This document shows, piece after piece, positions 13,001-21,950 of a DNA stretch of 64,000 nucleotides; the stretch's first letter is position 1, and every line of letters begins with the position of its first letter. Made by a program: the position numbers and the translations under genes. This stretch comes from Elmis aenea (Eukaryota > Arthropoda > Insecta > Coleoptera > Elmidae). The notes under the pieces are model-generated. The model had not been told where the DNA came from. It searched no databases and was given only the letters and a program-made list of their open reading frames with translations. The DNA lies in contig OX393577.1 of assembly GCA_947652605.1 (NCBI GenBank), positions 36,521,466-36,585,465 of the forward strand, given 5' to 3'.

Positions 13001-14198
13001 AACCGGAAAAAACACTGCTTTTCTACGTTAAACACAAACTTAAGTAAATTTGTTAAAAGCATGTGATAAAGTATAACAAAACCCAGTGACAAGTAATAAA
13101 TAGGCTTTCAAAACTTTCAGTTTGTTGATTGGTTGTCATGGAAACAACATAAACTACAATGAACGGCCAACCTAATTTATCGTGGTTTTTGTTTAAAACG
13201 CATTTTTTTAAATTTGACAATGAAAGAAGAAGTAAAATACCATTGTGTAGTACATCAATGGATTTAGAAAAATAAATGCTATTTAATTATGTAAATAGCA
13301 AAAATTGCGCCCATAACAAAAAATAGAGTTAATTGTCATAAAACAAAAACGAATCGATCTAGGAAACATTTTTGACCACCGTCCGATGCGGCTTAAAAAG
13401 TTGCTTGGGCAATGTTTTTACACATTTGAACTATTTCATACTCCAAAGGAGTTATAGACGATTTTCAAAAATAGTATTTCCCGGTTTTTCCTAATTTTCT
13501 TGGATACCGCTTAAGATATTTTCAATTTCTCTTTGGATTATTATTAAGCACGAAATTTAGCAACTTTGCCAAATTTAAACCTATAATCTAGCTATTATAA
13601 TAAGCGAGATTCCCATGGTCGCCCTCGAATTTCGAATTTGAATCACCCTGTATAGCTTCCATTTAAAAAAAAGGTAAGTTTGTGTCATAACTTTTTAAAG
13701 ACGAGAGTAAACAATTTTTTGAAAGTATACTCAAATTTTACATAACAATATCTAAAAAAAATCTTCTTCAATGTTTTCGATATTTACATGACAAAAAAAA
13801 ACTCATTTTTCCCAACAACTTAAAAACCGGAAATGATTTTTGAAAACGGTTCTGAGTTTGTCTCAAAAAAACTGCACAGTTTTGGTTTTAATCGTGTCTC
13901 TATCTTGAATATTAAGCGAGATACCCAATGTAATCCCATAGAATTTGGACCACCCTGTATACTGTCCAACCCTGCACAGTGTAAGGTTAGATATGACCAA
14001 TTAATCTGGATGTTTGCAAATGAGAAAGTCTAATTTTGTTTACACCTGGTACCTATATCGCGTTTAGGCATTAAATATATTATTAACATGCACACATTAC
14101 GTAAATACTTACTCATTTTCTTGATAAGAAGCTTGTAAAGTTTTAAAAATCACTAATGATATAATGAGACGTATCCATAGTTTCACTGCTGTTAACAT
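3863..14198 (-). CDS. GH20 beta-N-acetylhexosaminidase, secreted, chitin-oligosaccharide type (3' end missing)
   Basis: Six coding exons (14198-14113, 9190-8978, 8920-8703, 7304-6965, 6912-6585, 4086-3863) join in frame through GT-AG introns to give 469 residues. Residues 1-23 form a signal peptide. Residues 30-99 hold paired cysteines and the family motif CRLTCGKYGALWPRPT. Residues 173-469 are the GH20 barrel, with GARHGLETLSQL, HRGVLLDTSRNY, HWHATDSHSFP, EIDAPSHAGNGW, CGQLNP and the catalytic HMGGDE (D394/E395). Enzymes of this family release terminal N-acetylglucosamine, in insects from chitin oligomers during moulting or from N-glycans. The CGQLNP and HMGGDE blocks resemble the insect chitooligosaccharide group, but I cannot choose between paralogues. 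Usual length is near 600 residues, so about 130 C-terminal residues should lie left of the window. No stop or frameshift occurs inside the exons, so the gene looks intact. Confidence 0.93.
4246..4400. repeat. Hairpin
   Basis: GCAAGTTGAGCTGAAAAAAACAC is answered by its complement ending CTTCAACTTGC. The flanks AAGTGCATTG and CAATGCACGAG also pair. Foldback core of the surrounding element. Confidence 0.6.
4584..5341. mobile_element. Near-perfect foldback element, TACAGGCTGTCACAC ends
   Basis: Two arms of about 370 bp are almost exact reverse complements. They meet near 4965, and TA lies at each outer edge. There is no coding capacity. High arm identity suggests recent origin or gene conversion. 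Confidence 0.85.
5581..5871. mobile_element. Short MITE with TTTTTTGTGCGATCG inverted ends, copy 1
   Basis: Ends at 5620-5634 and 5853-5866 are inverted. The interior has GGCCGTTGCTAAGG inverted words. The same unit is present in opposite orientation at 46491-46818, including the flanking GGCCAAAAAGTACGTTTTGG word, which shows that it is a dispersed repeat. Confidence 0.75.
6146..6547. mobile_element. hAT-type MITE with 8-bp target duplication
   Basis: It starts CAGGGGTTTGAAGCGG and ends CCGCTTCAAACCCCTG. It is flanked by perfect GTACAAAT copies at 6138-6145 and 6548-6555. GCTCCGCTTC words repeat in both subterminal regions. It lies inside hexosaminidase intron 5. Confidence 0.92.
6585..6912 (-). 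CDS. Hexosaminidase coding exon 5 (catalytic Asp-Glu)
   Basis: It encodes residues 287-395: YGAYSDKQTY, the substrate-binding EIDAPSHAGNGW, PPCGQLNP, and finally FHMGGDE. The intron falls directly after the catalytic Glu codon (GAG|GTACAA). An 8-bp-flanked hAT element sits in that intron only 38 bp from this exon. Confidence 0.94.
6965..7304 (-). CDS. Hexosaminidase coding exon 4 (first half of GH20 barrel)
   Basis: It encodes residues 174-285, with AETVYGARHGLETLSQL, YRHRGVLLDTSRNY and LNVLHWHATDSHSFP, all signature blocks of the family. It ends in AG before GTTTGA. The next intron (6964-6913) is 52 bp and begins with a weak donor, but the phase and the rebuilt sequence QLSRYGAYS support it. 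Confidence 0.93.
7515..8181. mobile_element. Foldback element, GGGAGGGTCACGATACG ends, copy 1
   Basis: The arms mirror each other from GGGAGGGTCACGATACGTT to AACGTATCGTGACCTTCCC, meeting near 7855. It lies in hexosaminidase intron 3. A broken copy lies at 55888-56622. Confidence 0.85.
8182..8702. other. AT-rich intron sequence
   Basis: Remainder of hexosaminidase intron 3. No additional exon, repeat pair or RNA gene seen. Confidence 0.6.
8703..8920 (-). CDS. Hexosaminidase coding exon 3
   Basis: It encodes residues 101-172, after the acceptor CGTTACAG. It contains CxxxxxxECKGNC and ends in WNTDEAYNLEIFTK, which matches the DEsYxLxI strand that precedes the GH20 catalytic domain. The donor is AAAG|GTTTTT. 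The single leftover G joins GT of exon 4 to make Gly. Confidence 0.9.
8978..9190 (-). CDS. Hexosaminidase coding exon 2
   Basis: It starts after CTTTTAG and ends at GG before GTAGGT. It encodes residues 30-99. The visible cysteines and the CRLTCGKYGALWPRPT block match the N-terminal domain of insect GH20 enzymes. The exon was too broken up to appear as one long ORF and was found by reading the minus strand. The following intron (8977-8921) is only 57 bp. Confidence 0.9.
9983..10466. mobile_element. Foldback MITE
   Basis: The arms pair from GGTTTTCCAATAACT (9983) to AGTTATTGGAAAAC (about 10466), through GACAACTGCCCAACCTAATG and its complement. A separate perfect palindrome sits at its centre. 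Confidence 0.75.
10229..10370. repeat. Perfect 61-bp inverted repeat with 20-base loop
   Basis: The left arm 10229-10289 and the right arm 10310-10370 are exact reverse complements, and CTCTCGAGAG lies within each arm. Both strands therefore encode the same peptide fragment (CTPESKVLSRVASPRIQP). This explains the matching ORFs seen on both strands, neither of which is a gene. Confidence 0.97.
10469..11875. mobile_element. Inverted-repeat element, third level of the nest
   Basis: TAGTACATTAAAACACTAGT on the left is mirrored on the right, and both are followed inward by a GACCTTTTGGCGCACGAGTC-type hairpin word. It encloses the element at 10631-11480. Confidence 0.75.
10631..11480. mobile_element. 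TACATGGTGTCC...GGACACCCTGTA element, innermost level
   Basis: The arms are about 250 bp and mirror each other (CCAGTTTAAAACGAAGTACA, later CTCCATATTACCTTTATTTG). Flanking bases fit a TA duplication. The non-repeated centre (about 10885-11230) has no recognisable gene. Confidence 0.85.
12194..13652 (+). mobile_element. TACAGGGTG element with transposase N-terminal relic
   Basis: Very long inverted ends (several hundred bp) run from TACAGGGTGATTCAG to its complement ending CACCCTGTA. It is inserted at a TA of the outer element. The centre holds a broken ORF (12758-12943). A half copy lies at 52612-53362. Confidence 0.88.
12758..12943 (+). pseudogene. Transposase N-terminal helix-turn-helix relic
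   Basis: The ATG at 12758 gives MNFNNEKKRDMLGI and then a stop. After a frame change it continues RYAETYLERRQPSHTYF, then CTLDRYLGKYGAF. This order (NEE..DML, then Y...ER.PSH..F, then L...G) is the N-terminal region of a widespread insect transposon ORF of the Tc1/mariner/IS630 type. It is inactive: a stop plus a frameshift. Confidence 0.65.
13791..14112. other. Remaining intron 1 sequence
   Basis: It holds a solitary CACCCTGTA transposon end finishing at 13960. Otherwise nothing recognised up to the donor of exon 1. Confidence 0.5.
14113..14198 (-). CDS. Hexosaminidase coding exon 1 (start codon, signal peptide)
   Basis: The ATG is at 14198. It opens 28 codons: a short basic start, then a hydrophobic stretch (LWIRLIISLVIF) typical of a secretion signal, with likely cleavage after the Ala at residue 23. 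The exon ends with GA before a strong GTAAGT donor. The split codon completes as Glu with exon 2, giving ENEWQWAWVC. The bases before the ATG include TTTTAG at 14214-14209, a possible acceptor, which would mean a separate non-coding 5' exon upstream. Confidence 0.85.
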
Positions 14199-14539
14199 AC
14201 TTAACACTCTAAAAGAAATTATAAATATAATATTACATACTTTTAATTATAAATATTATTAAAATTTAAAATCTATTTTAAAATGCACTATTAATAATTT
14301 TAAACATTTTGTAAACCTACCAGCGCTTATTTACCACAGCATAGTTGTTTTTAACTAAGTTACCTAAATATTAGATTTTTTGGTACTCAACTGTGAGATT
14401 GGAACTGTTACAGAATCAAACAAAAAATTCAGTTAATTATCAATGAAAAAAGATTTTTGCGCTCTCTGTTTAATTATAACTTCGTTAAAAAAATATTCCG
14501 CCCGCCATGGGAGAGTGAGCGCACCGATGCGTCGTATCG

Positions 14540-14685
14540 TTCAGTGGGGATGTATTAGCGGACACGGCGTATCGTTCAGCGGTGTTTTAGCGGAGACGGC
14601 ATTTGGTTCAGCGGCGTGTTTTAGCGGACAGAGTGCTTCGTTCGGCAGACACGTAGCGGATGGGACCATCGCATCGTAGCGAAAG
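14540..14685. repeat. Degenerate tandem repeat of about 32-35 bp upstream of the hexosaminidase start
   Basis: GTTCAGNGG...TTTTAGCGGA-like units recur at about 14549, 14574, 14608 and 14640. The block is more GC-rich than its surroundings and lies about 350 bp upstream of the first coding exon. It is open on the plus strand as part of a 78-codon ORF, but the protein has no recognisable domain, so I treat it as a repeat or a promoter-proximal element. Confidence 0.45.
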
Positions 14686-15320
14686 TGTGATGGAGTCTAA
14701 CAACTGTTGCTTTTCTTGTTGTTAAAAAAAAATTCGGTTATAGTAAGAAGGATTTTTTTCTTTGAAATGATCAAGTGTTTGTTTTTATAAAGGTTATTCT
14801 GTTCGTAATAAAATTAAGTAATTATAAGTTTAAAAAAGTTAGATTATTCAGAAATAACCTTTTGCAGCAGGTTTCTTGTTTTGAATTATATGCATTCCGT
14901 CGAAAATTAATAGTGTTATATTTACTAAAATGAAACAGTAAACTTAAGACGCACTAAACCAATGGGCGTTTACACAAAAAAATAAAACTTGATAAAATAT
15001 TTTTTAAATGATAATCTGATCTATAAAGTTTATTCTCAACCACCAAAAATTAAAAAAAAATCGTCCAGTTCCGAGAAATAAATTTTTAAAATGCCCATTA
15101 TATTTCAAATTCTGAAACGCGCTGTGATTGGCCGTGACGTCACTATCCGCACAGTCCATGTGCAGCGGACTAGTTCCTATGCATCGCATAATGACAAGTT
15201 GTTATATATTTTAATATAATTAATATGTTTTTTCTTTTATTAACTATGTATATTATTGCAATGTACGTAAATTATTATTGTGACAAGTTCTACACCTTTT
15301 TTTTTGGGATATTCAGAACA

Positions 15321-15350
15321 AATAAAGATTATTATTATTATTATTATTAT
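15321..15350. repeat. (TTA)n microsatellite
   Basis: A short run of ATT/TTA triplets, just before GTTAGGCGCGAAGCGCGCG, itself a small palindrome. Confidence 0.85.
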
Positions 15351-16182
15351 GTTAGGCGCGAAGCGCGCGACGAAGACGACGCAGGGGCGTACTTTGGCCG
15401 TCGATTGTATGTAATAAACGTAATCGAACAACAATTACAATTTATTATAATGAATAAAATACAAACAGTACTGCCTATTAACAGTATTAGCAAAAGAACG
15501 ATCTCAAGCCAACTCCGAGACCCCTCAGGGTGGCTTCACAACATATCTTAAGTGTTTTTAACATAAACAAATATGAAATTCCTGGACCAGGCATATTTGT
15601 GTTCAAATATTCTTTACGTATGCAAGAGGTTTTAACTAGTTGTTAGTTTAGTGTATATTATAAAACAAAGCAACTGTGTAAGTAAATTAATTATTTTGTA
15701 GAAATAATTCGATATTACTAAGGTCATTTAACAGGTGAAAATATGAACAAAAAGTATGTTTCAGTTTATTGTTTAATAATAGGTGATTTTAAATATTAAA
15801 AAAATGTACCTACTACTCTTTTAGTCATAGCTATATCTAAAAAACAAAATTAATCTTAAATTCGAGGTAAATAAAATATGGGCTATATAAAATAGTAGAT
15901 AATTGATAAAGTTAAACCTGTTTGAAAACCAGCAACTTTTCGTTTATTTAATAGTAGATAATGTTTAATTCAATGATTCTACTATATTAATTTACACCTA
16001 TAAGTTTTGAATGTTATCAGTTTTATGCTTAGATCATATAAAAAAAGGTATATGGCTTTTTGTAAAACAAGCACTGTTCCTTCAGTATAAATATAATACA
16101 AATTTCATAAACGAAGCAACAGTGCTTTAACACTAATCAGCATTTTTAATCAAACATAAACATGCACCAAATAGCATACAAC

Positions 16183-16549
16183 CAGTGGTGAGCTGTAGGG
16201 GGCTCGCAGGGGCTCGCGCGAGCCCTTTGTTAAATTATTCCTTAATTTGCGAGCCCCTTGTTCTTCTTGTTAACTAACCATTTTCTCAAGAAAAATTATA
16301 TCTTAAAATCATTGTCATTATATACATTTGTAAAGCGACCAAGTCATGCCTATCAAGCAATGACGATTAAATTTAGAATAACCCGTCGCACAATAGAATT
16401 TTTTGAATTATGTACAATCACTCGATTATTAACGTTTGCATTTAAAATGCCATTTTTTTCCCAACATATAGGTACCTAATTAACATTATTTTTTGTTTTT
16501 ATTTAACTATGAGCGAGCCCTTTGTTAAAAATTTCATAGCTCACCACTG
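16183..16549. mobile_element. hAT-type MITE with perfect 8-bp duplication
   Basis: It starts CAGTGGTGAGCTGTAGG and ends CATAGCTCACCACTG. CATACAAC lies at 16175-16182 and at 16550-16557. GCGAGCCC words repeat near both ends. Confidence 0.93.
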
Positions 16550-16728
16550 CATACAACATATAAGTATTGTTTAAAACTGCAGATTTTTTTGTTGGAAAGT
16601 AATAGGCTGCTTCATATTACATATTATTGCCATATGATTAATGCTTAATGCTAATGATAATGCTTAATGATAATGTTTTTCACTTTAGTGTATTTTTTTG
16701 CATAAATACTATTTAATATATTTTTAGT

Positions 16729-16917
16729 TTATTCAAATTTTAAATGGTCTTCGCAACAATATAATTTAGTTTTTTCGCTTACGTCGGAAATACAACGTCT
16801 TGCTGCATCAAACCATTTTTTTCTTTTGGTGGAATTTTCCGGAACAGCAAAAAACAATTTTTCTGTTTTTTTTGTAGATGTGGTCTTACATTCAGGCACA
16901 AAACAACACTTTCTGTA
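16729..16917 (-). pseudogene. THAP-type C2CH zinc-finger domain fragment
   Basis: 62 codons read YRKCCFVPECKTT, KLFFAVPENSTKRKKW, FDAARRC and KLYCCEDHLKFE before a stop. The C-x4-C, invariant W and C-x2-H spacing are those of a THAP DNA-binding domain. It starts after an acceptor-like TCCTACAG and stops where related insect proteins continue, so it is a fragment or one exon of a decayed gene. Confidence 0.7.
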
Positions 16918-17170
16918 GGACGATATTCTTGCGTTATATTTACAGCAAGCACACGTGTGGCTTGCCTCAGCGAGTACGTACGTAGAGTGACGTCATTTCT
17001 CGTGCGCATCGTTCAAGCCGTTTACGGCGCAACTTGCCGCGGGAAAACTTTAATCGTTAATAATAAATAAACGAAGTTGATTTAAACAATTTTAACTTCA
17101 CATACGATATTCTGAACACCAAATCTATCAAATTCTGAAGAAATTAAAAATTAGTGTAAACGCCCATTTT

Positions 17171-17990
17171 CTAAACCGTATAATTTGCGCTGAATGGAAC
17201 GAAATCCGAACCGACCAACTAGTACGAATTTAAAACCGAAAAGCATTTAGCAGCTGTGTTAATGGGCGTTGTGTCATTAAAGGTAAAACTACATTTTCTA
17301 AAAACCTTTTTGCTTACAGACTAACACAGAAGAAACTGCAAAAAAAATCCGTGAAGTAGATTAAAATATTATTTAAGTGGATTTATTTTTTTTGTCATTA
17401 AGCAAAAACGATTTAAAAAAACTTTTAAGCTTAATGTAATTTGCAAAAAGTAAATAGGTTTTGTGATTAAACAATAGTATTCTGTTTATTAGTATTCTTA
17501 TTTATTAACATAAGAACATAACCGGACTAGAAAATATCGTTCTTTAAGTAAAATTAAAATTGAAATAATTAAAATGTTTACAATTCAATAATTATAAAAT
17601 TGTTGTAAGTCCATTTGCGGCCCAAATACAAAAATATCCGTTAAAAGAATTCTTAAAAAAATGTATTTACTTAATACATATACACAGTATCTACGGGGTG
17701 GGCAAATTTCGATGTTTGAATAGGGAATCTCGGTAACTACAAGAGGTATCAAAAAACGGACCGCGCATCCTCGATTCCTTTTTCCCAGAAAAAGTTAACG
17801 GTGAAAACTAAAATTGTTTATCGTCTTTTGTTTTCGAGTTGTCGCCGATAACTCGATTTTTCGACCTTTTTTCATTTTATCTCACTTGTTTATAAAAATA
17901 AACAAAAATAATTTTGACGTTCTACACGCACTTTTTTGATAAGAAGGCAGTGTCGTAGATAATTAAAAAAAAATAATCTAAATTCGAGCG
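17171..17990. other. AT-rich intergenic sequence
   Basis: A second AATGGGCGTT word lies at about 17261. A transposon-end-like ACGGGGTGGGCAAATTTCG lies near 17694. No gene recognised. Confidence 0.45.
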
Positions 17991-17994
17991 GTGA

Positions 17995-18330
17995 CATAAA
18001 GTTGTATTTTGTTAAATGGAACCCATAGTTGGCTATGACTTATTTAAATTCCTTATTTTTTTGTCATTCCAAATATTTAAGGTTTGATGTAGTTGCGAAA
18101 GTTTTTTAGTTTTTTTTTAAAGAAAATTATACCTAGTAGGCTCTGAAAACAAAACCAAAACAAGGTGTACACCCTTTAAAAACTCATTTGGTACAGGTTA
18201 CGAAGGTTTTGTAATTTGTTGTTATGATAAACATTATAAATATATGAAAATAAGAAAACAACGATATAATCGGAATCTGCAGTAATGTAGTTTATTGTGG
18301 TTTATTTTTTATCACAACAACAAATTTTTA
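17995..18330. mobile_element. Partial copy of the 9450-family arm
   Basis: It shares AAATGG..CCATAGTTGGCTATGA and GGTACAGGTTACGAAGG words in the same order with 9545-9810. Single arm only. Confidence 0.6.
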
Positions 18331-18407
18331 TTGTACTATAGAAATAAAATATTGAAGAGAATGATTTCTAATTTATTGAAATAACTAGTGCATAAGCAGC
18401 CTTAATA

Positions 18408-19359
18408 TACAGGGTGTCCCAGATAACATTTCCAGCATGGGGATCTCGTTTAATATAAGAGATACAGGTTCGCTTAAATTAGATTAATTATTCCTTATGA
18501 GGGGATCTACAATTTTTAAAAGTACAAAATTCCTCGTTGCAAAAAATAAAAATATTGAATTTCTTTTTTCTCTCGTAACTATTTTATCTTAATCATCGGA
18601 TCTATTTTATTAGTACTTTTTTAAGGTACTTTTTAATGGATATTCTAACTGTTATTTTGGATTTTTTTATCACTTAACATTTTTGAGATATTACCCTTAA
18701 CTTTATTTTTTCTCATAGGCCGCGAAGTTGGCCATAAAACAGTTAAATGTGCTTTTCCCCCCTCTTTTTAATGAGATATTACTTGCTACATTTATTTTTA
18801 TAAATAAGTCACAAAATCAAGAAAAATCGTATTTTACCAATCACTTATCAAGCTATCTATGAAAATAAAAACAAATAACAACTAACTAAATGTTATTGTT
18901 GTGTAATTCGATAGTCTTTTTGTAGTAATTGTTGTAATTATGGCTACATTTAAAAATAACGAAAAATTTGACATGTTGAGATACTGCATTCTTTACCATA
19001 AAAACTGTGTAGAAGCTAAGCGAATATACTTATAGCTGTATTCCGACAGAAGGAAAAGAATGAAGTGCGCGTAATTACAGAAATTTGGAAATGAAACTTA
19101 AAGATTGTGGTTTCCTCGAGAAACCAACCAAAAATACAATTATCTCTTTTTACACAGTTTCTATGGCAAAGAATGTAGCATATCAACATGTCCAATTTTT
19201 CATTACTTGTAAAGGCGCCCATAATTATTAGTAGTAGGTATATGATAACAAATTTGATACAACGCATACTTGGGAATAATTCATCTAATTTAAGCAAACC
19301 TGTATATCTTATATTAGGCGAGATCCCCATGCTGGAAAAGTTACCTGGGACACCCTGTT
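18408..19359 (+). mobile_element. TACAGGGTGTCCCAG element with transposase relic
   Basis: Ends are mirrored (TACAGGGTGTCCCAG; CTGGGACACCCTGT), with further pairing through GCATGGGGATCTCG. The relic ORF sits at the centre. The minus-strand ORF across the right arm is a shadow. Confidence 0.85.
18940..19035 (+). pseudogene. Transposase N-terminal relic
   Basis: MATFKNNEKFDMLRYCILYH and a further 11 residues precede a stop. The NNEKxDML start is the same as in the relics at 12758 and 52841. Truncated. Confidence 0.55.
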
Positions 19360-21586
19360 TGTATACGAACTTAAAAAAATATAATTTTGTTACAAGTTGG
19401 TGGTTCATTTTCGCTCATGGGATTTAGTAATTGTACGCACATATTTTTTGATGTTTTCATAAAAGTATTATATAATTTGGAAACCGGATGTACCTATGCC
19501 ACCATTATCTAAATACATACATTGGTGTACTTTCTATCACAGTTTGTTTTATATTTAGAGAAGCCTTGACCTTATCGACGTTAGATATTCCAATGACCAC
19601 AATAGAACTTTTACTAAATTGGCGGAATTAGCAGATAATGTCAGATTCACATCCTTAATATCCAGTTGGGCAAAGATGAGCATTTATATTTTTAGGTGTT
19701 CTTGCACGTATTATAAAGCGAATTATTTTTAATTATCCATTTTTTAATTTTATGTATTATATGTTAACGTAACAATGACCGATAGTGAATAAAATAATTT
19801 TTTGGACTTAATTTTAAGCTATAAACAATTTCACTTCATTTTATTGTAAGAAAATGTAACAAAAAAGATTTGATAGTAGTACAGAAACATCTTGCTTAAT
19901 TAGATAGAAACGTCAGTCAAAGTTTTAAACTTTTAAAAAACGGCATTTTGATGATCAATGACCGGTAATGCGTCCGTTGTTTTTAGCATAAAGTCACTTC
20001 TAATAGTATATTGTACAACTAGTGCTGAAAGTTGAATATTTCACACGAGTATGACAGTTGAGCCACGAGCCGTCAGGCGAGTGGCTCAGTCATACGAGTT
20101 AGGGATATAATTTGTTACTATGAAATACAAATTTTAAAATTTTATTTGTTTAAAAAAAGCGTTATACGTTTACTGTTTGAATTTTAGTAAAAAACCGAAT
20201 TAGTGGTATGTATTTGAAAAGTTAAGTAAAATTGATAAAATTTCGAATATTGCGAATCAAGTAGTTCAGCTTTATGATACATTCTCATTTTGAGTATAAA
20301 TTTGTAAGAATAAAAACAATTAATGTTTTTATTTAGATTTTTGGTTAAAATGTCTTGTTTTTGTACCTTAGAAACCCTGGGGAAGGATTAAAATAAATCC
20401 GAAATATTGGCTATCAACAAAGAGTTTTCTTTATGCCCCGCTGAAGTCTTCAATAAAGACCACTAAACCCATCAAATTTATTTATTTTACTGGAATATAC
20501 AGTATTATTTGTTTTTCTTTCTTCAATAATTGTTGTTTATAAAGTAGAACGATGATTCTCGTAATATATTTTAAACTCTAAAATGTTTCACTGTTAACGG
20601 AGAAAAGCATTGCGTTTTATGTATAAACAAAATAAAAAATGTATGGCCAAATTATTTAAAAAAATGTTTCTGTTGGCATAGATAATATATTAAATTTTTT
20701 ACAAGTGATATTATTGAGAGAGTGAATTTTAACTATTAATCAATAAGCAGAAAACTTGCAATCTTTCTTAAATAAAATTAAAATATTGCGTATTTTATTT
20801 GTTGCCAATATTAGCTTACCTGTGCATTATTAAAAAAACAATTGAATATCGCTACATATTAAATTCTAGTATGTGGAACTTTTTGCTGGTGTAACCGAAT
20901 CCCTATTTCTTATTTTTTTGGTAGCACATTTCTTACTACTGATAATAGAACGACAAAATAATGAACTAGTATTTAAGAAAAATCGAATTTAAATTTTTTT
21001 ATTACAGTAGTGAAAAAATTACAAATAAGTAAGTATTATTTACTTTCAATCAGTGCCAACAGTGCCCCAGCTGCTGTAAAAAATGTCATGATCTGTTGAT
21101 AGAATCTTGCTTGGAATGCTCTAATACTACAATACTAGTAATAATTAACTGCTGGTTATTTACTAGCGGTTTTTAATGCAATCTCGGTAATTATTTCATA
21201 TATTAGTATGCAGTGATATAACAATTATTTACGCTTATTTATTTTCATTTTTTGGTGCCAAAATAACCAGCGTGGTATGAGGTAACAATAACAATAAACG
21301 AAACCGTGTATTAGCAAGCAGCTAGGTTACTACTGTGTAGTATTCATTGTGTTGTTTGACCTCTGCAGACGTTACTGTAATTTACGTTATGACACGATTT
21401 CGTGTAATTTCCTTATCACATTAACACTATTTTATTGTTTATTTTTGAAATAATTTTTGTGCAGGTATAGTATCCTTATCCTGTTTGACTCTATAATTAT
21501 GTTGTAAAAATATCTAGACAATTATTTAATTTATACAGGAATATAATTTACCAAGTTGTTTCAATTTATACTGTACCTTTATACTA
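19360..21586. other. AT-rich intergenic sequence
   Basis: No exon recognised. Contains the hairpin at 20045-20099. The low-complexity, A/T-rich remainder shows no paired repeats that I could see. Confidence 0.5.
20045..20099. repeat. Short imperfect palindrome
   Basis: ACGAGTATGAC..TGAGCCAC is followed by its near complement GTGGCTCAGTCATACGAGT around the core GAGCCGTCAGGCG. Probable remnant hairpin. Confidence 0.65.
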
Positions 21587-21950
21587 TACAGGGTGTTGTA
21601 CATGTGTTGTACGAGTAACTTTGTTGTTATCAGAGTTACATAGTCGGTTAAAGTAGCAAAGTTGGGCAGAATTTCGAGAAAAATTTAATGCCATTTTGAC
21701 ATTTGACCTACACTTTCAACGTTTTTAAATATTTAAAAAATTAAAACACGAATTTACACGAACAAATAATTTCATAGCTATCTACGTTAAAATCAAAATA
21801 TAAAATGATTTTTGCGTAAAACTAGAAAAAAATATCTAAAAAGTCACTTGATTTTTGAGATATAAGATATAAGCCAAACTTGTTTTTTTTTTTTAAATGG
21901 CAACCGTAGTTGGCTATGGATTCATAAAAAAAAACTATTTCTCGTTTCGT
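21587..21950. mobile_element. One-sided TACAGGGTG end plus 9450-family word
   Basis: TACAGGGTGTTGTACATG starts at 21587, and AAATGGCAACCGTAGTTGGC lies at about 21893. No matching right end, so this is a truncated or rearranged remnant. Confidence 0.45.

Larger units (their letters stand above)
9450..13790. mobile_element. Outer element of a multi-level transposon nest in hexosaminidase intron 1
   Basis: The left arm (about 9450-9824) and the right arm (about 11923-12193 plus 13653-13790) are reverse complements. They share AAATGGAAGCTATAGTTGGC-like and CACAAGTTACGAAGG words. Two TACAGGGTG elements interrupt it: one at 9825-11922 and one at 12194-13652. The second splits the right arm at the TA inside GCTATAGTT. 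Related arms occur at 17995-18330, 21880-21950 and 29040-29100. No intact ORF. Confidence 0.75.
14961..17170 (-). mobile_element. Candidate P-superfamily-like element with THAP relic
   Basis: A perfect 15-bp inverted pair, AATGGGCGTTTACAC (14961-14975) and its complement (17154-17168), bounds about 2.2 kb. Flanking bases ACTAAACC and TCTAAACC match at 7 of 8, as an 8-bp duplication would. Inside are a THAP zinc-finger relic, two GTGACGTCA (CRE-like) sites at about 15135 and 16988, a (TTA)n run and a younger hAT MITE. A THAP domain plus 8-bp duplication fits P elements, but no catalytic domain is present, so the class is inference. Confidence 0.45.

Noticed and set aside
19016..19408. 130-codon minus-strand ORF
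   Set aside because: It runs through the inverted arm of the TACAGGGTG element, and the plus-strand relic explains the locus. No domain.
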